DNA of 15,487 nt from positions 1-15,487 of the forward strand of contig JAJYVI010000013.1 in the NCBI GenBank assembly GCA_021792115.1, in the 5' to 3' direction. Source of the stretch: Microcaldota archaeon (GTDB taxonomy: Archaea; Micrarchaeota; Micrarchaeia; Micrarchaeales; Micrarchaeaceae). The notes under the pieces were generated by a model. It searched no databases, was not told the DNA's origin, and saw only the letters and a program-made list of their open reading frames with translations. The stretch's first letter is position 1, and every line of letters begins with the position of its first letter. Position numbers and translations under genes: made by a program. This document shows positions 6,486 through 12,695 of this stretch, in pieces.

Positions 6486-7688
6486 TCATTGCTTCTTCAT
6501 TACTTTCATATAGTCTTCCCCAAAATAAATCTTGAAGACGTCAGTGAATGATCCCTTGAGCGTGCTCCAGTATATTTTGCCCATTATCTTTTTGAGCATA
6601 TAATTTTCAAATGAAGGATTTACGCTAATTGCAGGCCTGTCATATGTGCCTATTACAAAAACTGCTTTTTGGTCTCCTACCTCAAATGGGCAATGGGTGC
6701 GCCCTGTGAACATATAGTTCTTGTCAGAGATGCCGTTTATTTGGTCTGCTATTGTGCTGGTAACAACCTCTGCCTCTAAATGAGCAGTCATCCCTGACTT
6801 TGCTGTGGGCGCATTCGTAACATCTCCTATTGCAAATGCATTTTCATAGCCTTCTATTTTCAGGCTTATTTTGTCAACCTTTATCCATCCGTCCTTGTCG
6901 GTAAACTCCTCTCCTTTTATAAAGTCCGGCGCCTTGTGAGGAGGCACCATAAATAGGTAATCAAATTGCACTTCTTTGCCTTCCATTGAAACAAGCTTTT
7001 TTCCTTGCACATCAACATGATCAAGATTAAAAGATGTTACAATTTCTATATTATTAGCTTTTGCAACCTTCTCTGTTATTTCGCTTATTGCTGGAGCAGT
7101 ATAGAATTTAGGGTATGGCGTTACAAAAGTTATGCTTGAATTGGCAAGCATCTTGCGCTTTTTTAAGAAGTCGTGGAGCAGGAACGCAGATTCGTTTGGC
7201 GATGGCGGGCATTTATACGGAACTCCTGCAACACCGACAACAAACTTTCCACCTATTGCAGACTTTAGAGTTTCATAAATCTTCTCTGCATCATGAGGGC
7301 TTGTATGAAAGTCCATATTTGATTCACGAAGCCCTGGAATTACGCTATAATTAGGCATGCTGCCCGGTGCAATCACTATATAGTCATATGGCAATATGCC
7401 GTTGCTTTCAGTTGCAACAGTCTGGTTCTTTAAGTCTACTTTTGTCACTGCGTCATGCAGAAACTTTATTTTTGCAAAAAGAAGACTTCTTTCCTTTTTG
7501 AAAAGTTTATTGGGTTTCATTCCATTAAATGCAACATGAAGATAGTCTGGTTGAAAAGCATGGTACTCAGACTTATCAATAACTGTTATCTGCCAGTCTT
7601 TTCTTACCTTGGGTTTTATTCTCTTTAAAAGTGCATTTGCACACATGGTGCCGCCTGTTCCGCCGCCGATAATTATAATATTCTTCAT
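6486..7688 (-). CDS. sqr: Sulfide:quinone oxidoreductase-type flavoprotein
   Basis: Predicted to oxidise sulfide to sulfane sulfur or polysulfide at the membrane surface and pass electrons through FAD to quinone. The 400 residues begin with the FAD dinucleotide fold IIIIGGGTGG (4-13). The second FAD motif is AFAIGDVTNAPTAKSG (about 285-299), and a C-terminal segment with aromatic residues (about 360-395) could anchor it to the membrane. Only three cysteines occur: Cys16 in the Rossmann helix, Cys160 in VPYKCPPSPNE and Cys333 in THCPFEVG. The last two sit where SQRs keep the disulfide or trisulfide that carries sulfur; the third Cys of some SQR types is absent. It is the last gene of the dsrE2-tusA-sqr order, 79 bases after tusA, with its own TATA-like box (7709-7717). 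A type II NADH dehydrogenase is the main alternative, but the Cys pair and neighbours argue for SQR. Confidence 0.85.
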   Translation of the reverse strand: MKNIIIIGGGTGGTMCANALLKRIKPKVRKDWQITVIDKSEYHAFQPDYLHVAFNGMKPNKLFKKERSLLFAKIKFLHDAVTKVDLKNQTVATESNGILPYDYIVIAPGSMPNYSVIPGLRESNMDFHTSPHDAEKIYETLKSAIGGKFVVGVAGVPYKCPPSPNESAFLLHDFLKKRKMLANSSITFVTPYPKFYTAPAISEITEKVAKANNIEIVTSFNLDHVDVQGKKLVSMEGKEVQFDYLFMVPPHKAPDFIKGEEFTDKDGWIKVDKISLKIEGYENAFAIGDVTNAPTAKSGMTAHLEAEVVTSTIADQINGISDKNYMFTGRTHCPFEVGDQKAVFVIGTYDRPAISVNPSFENYMLKKIMGKIYWSTLKGSFTDVFKIYFGEDYMKVMKKQ

Positions 7689-7708
7689 AGTTTCACATTT
7701 ATTGGAAT

Positions 7709-7757
7709 GATTTATAGTAGTTTTTTATTGTAGTTATTTTTTTATCGTAGTTATTTA
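7709..7757 (-). promoter_or_regulatory. sqr promoter region with three ACTAC-type repeats
   Basis: On the coding strand CTATAAATC (complement of 7709-7717) is centred about 25 bases before the sqr start, a TATA-like box for a leaderless message. Just upstream the motif A-ACTAC is repeated three times (complements of 7717-7721, 7730-7734 and 7747-7751), the first two within ATAACTAC(G/A)ATAAAAA. The repeats are 13 and 17 bases apart. They may be operator half-sites, or simply low-complexity sequence. Confidence 0.4.
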
Positions 7758-7767
7758 TTGCAATTTA

Positions 7768-8004
7768 TTAGAATTTTTTTGCAGTTACTTTTATTAAAAT
7801 TACATAGACGTTATTTTCTTCTTTAACTCCTTCAAAAATATTGCCTGTTGCTTCACACCAGGACTTCATATCAGGTGCTGCTGCAGGATCTGTAGCTGTT
7901 AGCTCTATCTCATCTCCATTTGATGCCGTCCTATACGCCTTTACAAACTCTGTCAAAGGACCAGGGCATGAAAGCCCTTTGCTGTCTACATTTATTTTTA
8001 CCAT
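7768..8004 (-). CDS. tusA: TusA-family sulfur-carrier protein
   Basis: A small cytoplasmic protein that carries sulfur as a persulfide on a conserved cysteine. It has 78 residues, normal for the family. The signature DSKGLSCPGPL at 7-17 holds the CPxP motif with the acceptor Cys13. The rest follows the beta-alpha-beta-alpha-beta-beta plan, with ATDPAAAPDMKSWCEATGN (37-55) matching the usual 'tDp.a..di..wc...gh' segment and giving a second Cys50. The dsrE2 stop lies 19 bases upstream and sqr begins 79 bases downstream, so it is very likely co-transcribed with dsrE2. In archaeal and bacterial sulfur oxidisers TusA exchanges sulfane sulfur with DsrE-type proteins. Here it probably takes sulfur derived from SQR, though a role in tRNA thiolation or cofactor synthesis cannot be excluded. 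Confidence 0.93.
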   Translation of the reverse strand: MVKINVDSKGLSCPGPLTEFVKAYRTASNGDEIELTATDPAAAPDMKSWCEATGNIFEGVKEENNVYVILIKVTAKKF

Positions 8005-8023
8005 AGTATCGCAATTATAATAA

Positions 8024-8434
8024 TTAGATAAAAATTACTTGTGAATCTTTTGATTCTTGCAGAAATGTTGCTGCGCCGACTACATTATCAACCATCTCAT
8101 CAAAATTTTCTTTCTTTAGCTGCATCACATTAGCCATCATAGAGCATGCGTAAATTGTTACATTGCCTGATTCTTTTGCAGATTTTACCATTTCATACCA
8201 TGAAGGAGTATGCGTATTGCGCAGACCGTCAATTAGCAAGGGCGCCATATCTTCAAATTCCTTTGAAATCTTATTAGTATTTTTGTATCCCTCCTTTACA
8301 AATCCCAAGAGAGCCCAGCCTGTAACAAAAATCTTTACAGGCATCTCCATATTAGCAGCAGTCTGGGTAAGAACGCCCAGGGGTATAAATTTGTCAACTG
8401 TGCCTGAAAACATTATAATACTCAATCCACCCAT
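8024..8434 (-). CDS. dsrE2: DsrE2-like (DsrE/DsrF superfamily) sulfurtransferase
   Basis: 136 residues of the DsrE fold, closest in pattern to the DsrE2 group (COG2210). It opens with a strand GLSIIMFSGTVDKFIP, then VKIFVTGWALLGF, and carries its single cysteine as Cys97 in IYACSMMANVMQLKKENF, the place where DsrE2 proteins hold the reactive Cys (ACxM...VM.). It ends VVGAATFLQESKDSQVIFI, also typical. The membrane helices of some DsrE2 proteins are absent, so this copy is probably soluble. It is the first gene of the sulfur cluster, 19 bases before tusA. The TATA-like box and a 15-base palindrome lie directly upstream. Its predicted job is to hand sulfane sulfur to or from TusA. Confidence in the superfamily is high and in the DsrE2 subgroup moderate. 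Confidence 0.88.
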   Translation of the reverse strand: MGGLSIIMFSGTVDKFIPLGVLTQTAANMEMPVKIFVTGWALLGFVKEGYKNTNKISKEFEDMAPLLIDGLRNTHTPSWYEMVKSAKESGNVTIYACSMMANVMQLKKENFDEMVDNVVGAATFLQESKDSQVIFI

Positions 8435-8440
8435 TTAATC

Positions 8441-8471
8441 ACATATTATATATGTTAGAAAAGTATAAATA
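8441..8471 (-). promoter_or_regulatory. dsrE2 promoter with palindrome at the transcription start
   Basis: On the coding strand TATTTATAC (complement of 8463-8471) is centred about 33 bases before the dsrE2 ATG. Between it and the ATG lies the palindrome ACATAT-TAT-ATATGT (8441-8455), six bases from the start codon, covering the expected transcription start. An inverted repeat here could block RNA polymerase when bound, so repressor control of the sulfur cluster is plausible. The AT-rich background weakens the case. Confidence 0.45.
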
Positions 8472-8483
8472 CAGATGCTGATG

Positions 8484-8503
8484 CTGGTTTAGTAGCAAAC
8501 CAG
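8484..8503. repeat. Seven-base-pair inverted repeat between nadK and dsrE2
   Basis: CTGGTTT (8484-8490) and AAACCAG (8497-8503) are exactly complementary around a six-base loop, preceded by a direct GATGCT repeat (8474-8485). It is neither directly after the nadK stop nor at the dsrE2 start. It could be an RNA hairpin in a nadK 3' trailer or a protein site upstream of the dsrE2 TATA box. Confidence 0.4.
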
Positions 8504-8527
8504 AATAATAAATAATGCATCAATAAG

Positions 8528-8565
8528 AAATAGAATAATAATAAATAGAATAATAATAAATAGAA
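8528..8565. repeat. Tandem 15-base repeat, about 2.5 copies
   Basis: The unit AAATAGAATAATAAT begins at 8528 and again at 8543, and a partial third copy starts at 8558. It is short, perfect and AT-only apart from one G per unit. It lies in the gap between nadK and dsrE2 and is most likely a replication-slippage product without a coding role. Confidence 0.75.
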
Positions 8566-8587
8566 TGTGCAAAAAGCAATGTCTTCT

Positions 8588-8605
8588 GCTTGTGATTTTG
8601 CAAGC
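8588..8605 (-). terminator. Weak hairpin after nadK
   Basis: GCTTG and CAAGC pair around an eight-base loop, 13 bases after the nadK stop in the direction of transcription. A T-run (complement of AAAAA, 8571-8575) follows about 12 bases later. Stem and spacing are both marginal, so this may or may not be where nadK transcription ends. Confidence 0.3.
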
Positions 8606-8617
8606 TGCAGTGCGCTA

Positions 8618-9397
8618 TTATTTATTGATTAATCTCCCTTTTATGAGTCTATCAAGCTTTGAATGAAACGGTTCAATTTTTTCCTTGAATCTTGCAATTA
8701 ATATTTGCTTGTCAGAGAGTTTTATCTGGAATTTATCCCCCTTGCGCAGTGTACATATTTTCTTTCCATCATACTTAAGGATTCCTTCATACTTTGTGAT
8801 TTCACCTTCTATTACCTCATCTGTGCCAACTATTATTGGATTTGAATATGGTCCATCAATATTAAGAAATGTTATGCAAAGAACATTAGGCGCCAGTATT
8901 ATTGGTCCTTTTGCGCTTCTATTATATGCTGTTGAGCCTAATGCAGTCGTGACGAGCATCCCATCTCCGCTTATTACATAAGGATATATGCGCTCTAGCT
9001 TTTTGCCCTGCCTCTTGCTTAATATAAAATTAACTGATAAGGAAATATTTTTAAGTTCTATCTCATTTACTGCAAAATAGCTAGATCCATTTACAGTAGC
9101 CTGGATCTTATTCGAGATATTTTGCACAATAAAATTATCATTCTTTATATTCTTCATTATATAGTCAAGATCCCTAGTAGTGAGATCTGAGTAATAGCCT
9201 ATGCTGCCATTTTCTATTATGCGTATTGGGAGTATTGGGCATGAGTACATTGATGCAGCCTTTATAAATGTCCCATCGCCTCCGATTGCAAGGCATAAAT
9301 CTGCCTTCTTTGAAATTGCAAAATTTTGTTTTAATTTTTGCATGATTTTTTTGTCATTGCGCTTAAGCACGATGTTTATTTTATCCATAAATATCAT
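8618..9397 (-). CDS. nadK: NAD kinase (ATP/polyphosphate-dependent)
   Basis: Phosphorylates NAD to NADP in the cytoplasm, supplying the NADPH pool. From the ATG at 9397 it has 259 residues, near the normal archaeal size. The hallmark GGDGT is at 39-43, followed by the family's Asn-Glu pair in FAVNEIEL. Next comes SGDGMLVTTALGSTAYNRSAKGPII, the second glycine-rich signature with the substrate-binding TALGSTAYN. The frame opens at a TTG (9421) eight codons earlier. ATGs at 9397 and 9388 are both better starts, and a TATA-like ATTATTTAT lies about 30 bases before 9397, so that start is used. It is divergent from the cytochrome bd operon, sharing a promoter region of about 110 bases with it. There is no sign of truncation. 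Confidence 0.95.
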   Translation of the reverse strand: MIFMDKINIVLKRNDKKIMQKLKQNFAISKKADLCLAIGGDGTFIKAASMYSCPILPIRIIENGSIGYYSDLTTRDLDYIMKNIKNDNFIVQNISNKIQATVNGSSYFAVNEIELKNISLSVNFILSKRQGKKLERIYPYVISGDGMLVTTALGSTAYNRSAKGPIILAPNVLCITFLNIDGPYSNPIIVGTDEVIEGEITKYEGILKYDGKKICTLRKGDKFQIKLSDKQILIARFKEKIEPFHSKLDRLIKGRLINK

Positions 9398-9420
9398 TTT
9401 AGGGTTATTTACAATGCTCA

Positions 9421-9432
9421 ATAAATAATAAG
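9421..9432 (-). promoter_or_regulatory. TATA-like box of nadK
   Basis: On the coding strand TTATTATTTATT (complement of 9421-9432) is centred about 29 bases before the ATG at 9397, placing the transcript start at that ATG. This supports a leaderless message and argues against the upstream TTG start, which would overlap the box. Confidence 0.4.
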
Positions 9433-9482
9433 TAAAAAGTAAAATATTAGATAATTACACATTATTAATTAAAAATAAAGAT

Positions 9483-9494
9483 TTTTATTTTTAA
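9483..9494 (+). promoter_or_regulatory. TATA box of the cytochrome bd operon
   Basis: TTTTATTTTTAA is centred about 23-24 bases before the ATG at 9511, so the operon message would start at or within a few bases of that ATG. No Shine-Dalgarno motif precedes it. The divergent nadK promoter starts about 50 bases away, so a single regulator could act on both. Confidence 0.45.
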
Positions 9495-9510
9495 GTGTTG
9501 AATATATCTT

Positions 9511-10107
9511 ATGGTATTTATAGATAATTTAGTACTGGAGTTGTTTGCTTTATTTTTCAGTGCAGTCTTGCTTTTATATATAATAATAACTTCATATTTT
9601 AGATTTAGCAAGGCAAAAAAAGAATTTGAGGGTGTAAAAGAGGGAATGATCCCTATATTTATCCTTGGAATTTTTATGTTTGTAAATGCCTTAGCTGAGG
9701 AGCTTAAATGGACTCTCCCTGGGAGCTATAATATCTTATTTTATGATCCATTTATGATGTTCGGGATACTGCTGATCAGCTTAAGCATAACTATATTTTT
9801 TGGAAAGAAAATAAACTACATTGGCTTTCTTGCTATGCTTTTTGGTATTATAGTAATTTTATACGGCATATATGGATATAATTTAGGCATGACTAAGTCG
9901 CCACAAATGCTGCTCGGACTGTATAGTCTTTTTGGCCTTGCAGGAATCTTTGCATACCCTGCAACACTAGTTTATGATTTCCACAGTCAGTCACGATTCT
10001 ATCTATTTGCATTTGCACTGTTTATATTATTTCTCGCGCTTGCAGGTCTTGCTGCGCTTACACTTGGTATAGTATCTCTTCCTGCTCATTTGGCATCAGC
10101 GCCATAA
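9511..10107 (+). CDS. DUF981-like multi-pass membrane protein, first gene of the cytochrome bd operon
   Basis: 198 residues with about six predicted membrane helices: near 8-31, 48-64, 79-96, 101-121, 132-153 and 162-190. The segment ELKWTLPGSYNILFYDPFMMFGI (about 64-86) resembles the conserved core of the DUF981 family, whose members I recall as archaeal and bacterial membrane proteins of about this size. No heme-ligand pattern can be defended: the only His residues are in VYDFHSQS and near the end (PAHLA). It ends 13 bases before cydA and shares the operon promoter, so it is probably an accessory subunit, an assembly factor or a partner of the quinol oxidase. The function is unknown; the link to cytochrome bd is from gene order only. 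Confidence 0.8.
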   Translation: MVFIDNLVLELFALFFSAVLLLYIIITSYFRFSKAKKEFEGVKEGMIPIFILGIFMFVNALAEELKWTLPGSYNILFYDPFMMFGILLISLSITIFFGKKINYIGFLAMLFGIIVILYGIYGYNLGMTKSPQMLLGLYSLFGLAGIFAYPATLVYDFHSQSRFYLFAFALFILFLALAGLAALTLGIVSLPAHLASAP

Positions 10108-10120
10108 TTAGAAGACGTGC

Positions 10121-11449
10121 ATGCTGATTCTATTTTTTGACAAATTATTAATGGCTTTAGCATTAGGCGTCCACATCATATTTGCATCGCTTGGTATTTC
10201 TATTCCATTAATAATAATTGCTGCTGAAATTATAGGTACAAAGATAAATGATCCTCATTACATAGTATTTGCAAAAAGACTTGCAGTAGTTTTTATAATA
10301 TTATTTGCAGTTGGAACAGCATCAGGAACAATTGTTGCACTTACGCTTGCACTAGTTTGGCCTAAATTTATGGCATTAGCAGGGCAGGTTGCAATATCAA
10401 CAATGTATATTGAGGTTTTTGTATTTTTTATAGAATCAATATTTTTAGGCATATATGCAGTCTCATGGAATAAATTTAAAGGAAAATATACTCATGCTAT
10501 TGTAGGGATACCTATTGTAATAGGCGCGGCAGCATCTGCAGCATTAATAACCTCATTGAATGCATTCATGAATACTCCTGTCGGATTTAATATCCAGAAT
10601 TACTTGAAAATAGGCAGTGTTACTGGGGTAAGTCCGTTGGCTGTTTTTAGCTCGCCAACTACGTTTATAGAAGTATCCCATGTTATAACCACTGCATATT
10701 TTACAGGTACATTTATTGTTATTGGCTTTTTGACATACAAATTAATGCATGAAAAGGACAAACTGTTAAAGATGTATTACAAAAAAATGGTTAGATTTGT
10801 ATTTTTTATAGCTGTTATTGCAACGATTCTGGCAGTATATACTGGAATAAATTCAATTGCAAATCTTTATCACACGCAGCCTGAAAAATATGCTGCTATA
10901 GAGGCGAATTTTTATCCTACAACATATGCGCCAGAGCATTTAGGCGGAATTCTTGTAAATGGCAAATTTATAGATTATATTAATATACCATATTTGCAGA
11001 GCATACTTGCAACAGGTACGCCTAATGGATCTGTTCCTGGGTTAAGTGATTATTCTAAATCAACATGGCCTCCATTGATTGTACATGTTATGTTTGATTT
11101 TTTGGTTGGTACAGGATTTGCCATAGGTTTATTTATCTTATTTATCCTGCTACTTGAGTTTCTAAAAAAGAAACCTTTTGAAAACAAGATTGTTCTTACT
11201 CTTACAGTCTTTGTGTCAATTATTTCCATATTTATGCTTGAAGATGGCTGGGTAATGGCGGAATTGGCAAGGCAGCCATGGATAATTTACAATGTTTTGC
11301 TTGTTAGTTCAGCTGCAAATTACTCAACAAATATAATTCCTGCAGGAATTGCAATTATTGTATTTTATATTATAATAATTCCATTTACTGCACTTGTAAT
11401 TAAAAAAATATTTGAAAAGAGAGACCTTGTAAAGGAGTTGCTTTTATGA
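10121..11449 (+). CDS. cydA: Cytochrome bd-type quinol oxidase subunit I
   Basis: The heme-bearing subunit of a terminal oxidase that oxidises quinol and reduces O2 to water at the membrane. It has 442 residues and about nine membrane helices. Key residues seen are His18 (GVHIIFASLG, high-spin heme site), GTASGTI and WP at 80-81, Glu98 and Glu105 in IEVFVFFIESIFLG (proton and heme pocket), and NTPVGF at 151-156. His187 (SHVITTAYFTG, low-spin heme b ligand) and Met379 in EDGWVMAELARQPW (the other b ligand) complete the set. The quinol-loop motif QPEKYAAIE is at 253-261, and the loop is short, unlike the long E. coli form. The usual GRQPW is ARQPW here. It follows the DUF981-like gene by 13 bases and overlaps cydB by four bases (ATGA). 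Upstream sqr may feed it quinol. Confidence 0.95.
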   Translation: MLILFFDKLLMALALGVHIIFASLGISIPLIIIAAEIIGTKINDPHYIVFAKRLAVVFIILFAVGTASGTIVALTLALVWPKFMALAGQVAISTMYIEVFVFFIESIFLGIYAVSWNKFKGKYTHAIVGIPIVIGAAASAALITSLNAFMNTPVGFNIQNYLKIGSVTGVSPLAVFSSPTTFIEVSHVITTAYFTGTFIVIGFLTYKLMHEKDKLLKMYYKKMVRFVFFIAVIATILAVYTGINSIANLYHTQPEKYAAIEANFYPTTYAPEHLGGILVNGKFIDYINIPYLQSILATGTPNGSVPGLSDYSKSTWPPLIVHVMFDFLVGTGFAIGLFILFILLLEFLKKKPFENKIVLTLTVFVSIISIFMLEDGWVMAELARQPWIIYNVLLVSSAANYSTNIIPAGIAIIVFYIIIIPFTALVIKKIFEKRDLVKELLL

Positions 11450-12372
11450 ATTTTTTATATTTGCTTAATTATTTTATACTTTCAATATTTTTAACCTTAT
11501 TTGGGTTAGAGGTTGGTATAGCATTATTGTTTTTGCTCCCATTTAAAAAATATTATATAATATTGCAAAAATATCTTGCTCCTATATGGGAGGTAGAAGG
11601 GACATTTGCAGTATTTTATGTAGTGAATTTAATTGCAACATACCCATTAGCTGTACCCGTCATTGGGGCATTATATGTATTTCCTGCACTTATTGGGGGG
11701 CTTTTTCTAATAGCGCGAAATGCCTTTTTAGCTTATTCTGAATATGCAGACTGGCATAAAGATGTACATCTTAAGATTTATTCTTTAGCAACTATCATCA
11801 TTGCTTTTATACTGACTGCAATAGTAGGATCTGCAATAAGCGGAAATGGAGTTAACTTAAAAATATTTATGCCAATGTTTATGACAATGTTTCTAAATCC
11901 TTTTAACCTTGTTTTATTTGCAAGCATTGCACTTTTAGGAATAGCGGCTGCAAGCATTATATTTAGTATAACTGAATTAAAATATGCAAGCGCAATATTT
12001 ATTGCAATTGCTATTATTGGCATGCTTTATGTTATATCTATTTATATGCATTATGCAATCATGAACCTTTTATCAGCTCCAAGCATTTTAATCGCAATGA
12101 TTATTTTTCTTTTAGTAGTTATAAGCCTGCACATTGCAAATAATAAAATTTCAGGAATCTTGTTTGCTGCATGGCTTGTTAGTGCAATAAATCTTTTTGG
12201 AGTTATCGCATACCCTTATTTTTTTGGAGGCAATATTAATATTACTGATTTTTTAACAAATTCAGCAAGCGCAAATGCGATTTTAAATATTACAATAATA
12301 GGAGGCACAGTGCTCACTCTTTCTCTTCTTTATCTTATTTATGCTAGTTATATTAAAAAAGAGAATAAATGA
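11446..12372 (+). CDS. cydB: Divergent cytochrome bd-type oxidase subunit II
   Basis: 308 residues, shorter than the usual 330-380, with about eight hydrophobic helices. The opening FGLEVGIALLFLLPFKKYY (about 19-37) and YLAPIWEVEGTFAVFYVVN (about 43-61) correspond to the family's 'GfdfGvGillp' and 'pvWdgNEvwlv' segments, but both are strongly altered: WEVEG replaces WDGNE. ALYVFPALIGGLFLIARNAFLAY (about 76-98) fits the next conserved helix pair, where CydB keeps an Arg. Its start ATG lies inside the end of cydA (ATGA overlap), so translation is coupled. CydB binds no heme b in known enzymes and mainly stabilises the complex, which may allow such divergence. The identification depends on the position after cydA plus these residual motifs. 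Confidence 0.85.
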   Translation: MNFLYLLNYFILSIFLTLFGLEVGIALLFLLPFKKYYIILQKYLAPIWEVEGTFAVFYVVNLIATYPLAVPVIGALYVFPALIGGLFLIARNAFLAYSEYADWHKDVHLKIYSLATIIIAFILTAIVGSAISGNGVNLKIFMPMFMTMFLNPFNLVLFASIALLGIAAASIIFSITELKYASAIFIAIAIIGMLYVISIYMHYAIMNLLSAPSILIAMIIFLLVVISLHIANNKISGILFAAWLVSAINLFGVIAYPYFFGGNINITDFLTNSASANAILNITIIGGTVLTLSLLYLIYASYIKKENK

Positions 12373-12435
12373 ACAGAGAAATATTTGCTTAGTACTATTT
12401 ATTTTATTTATCATGTATGATGTTATTTATTAAAA

Positions 12436-12508
12436 TGGGGTTGCGGAGATTTGAACTCCGGTAACCGGCTCCCGAAGCCGGCAGTCTACCAAGCTAGCAT
12501 ACAACCCC
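12436..12508 (-). tRNA. tRNA-Pro (anticodon CGG)
   Basis: A 73-base cloverleaf on the minus strand. The acceptor stem GGGGTTG/CAACCCC pairs perfectly over seven bases. The anticodon stem CCGGC/GCCGG is perfect around the loop TTCGGGA, with anticodon CGG (complement of 12472-12474) reading the proline codon CCG. The T stem CGGAG/CTCCG is perfect around TTCAAAT, and the discriminator is A with no encoded CCA. The D-loop carries the conserved TTGGTA, but the D stem is weak, with at most two or three pairs. No intron is present. A TATA box lies about 31 bases upstream. Confidence 0.95.
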
Positions 12509-12534
12509 CTTTAGCATTGCCTAGCTGCTATTTT

Positions 12535-12544
12535 TTATAAATAA
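12535..12544 (-). promoter_or_regulatory. TATA box of the tRNA-Pro gene
   Basis: TTTATAAATA (complement TATTTATAAA) is centred about 31 bases before the first base of the tRNA. Transcription would start a few bases upstream of the mature 5' end, as normal for archaeal tRNA genes. The rest of the gap to 12695 shows no other feature. Confidence 0.5.
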
Positions 12545-12695
12545 AATAAATAATAAATTAATTATACTAATCTAGGTTTGTAGGCGGAGATTTGATTATC
12601 AGCATTGGCAATGATGGACTTTTACGGCTTTGTTGCAAATTTTAAATTTTTCAGCAAAACAGTTTTGCAGCTGCAGATGCCATTTCTACTTAATA

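Noticed and set aside
6486..7688. Type II NADH dehydrogenase instead of SQR
   Set aside because: The overall fold is shared, but the Cys160/Cys333 pair, the KCPP motif and the tusA/dsrE2 neighbours fit SQR better; kept as an alternative only.
8528..8565. Possible CRISPR-like array
   Set aside because: The repeats are tandem 15-base units without spacers, AT-only and too short; no cas gene is present.
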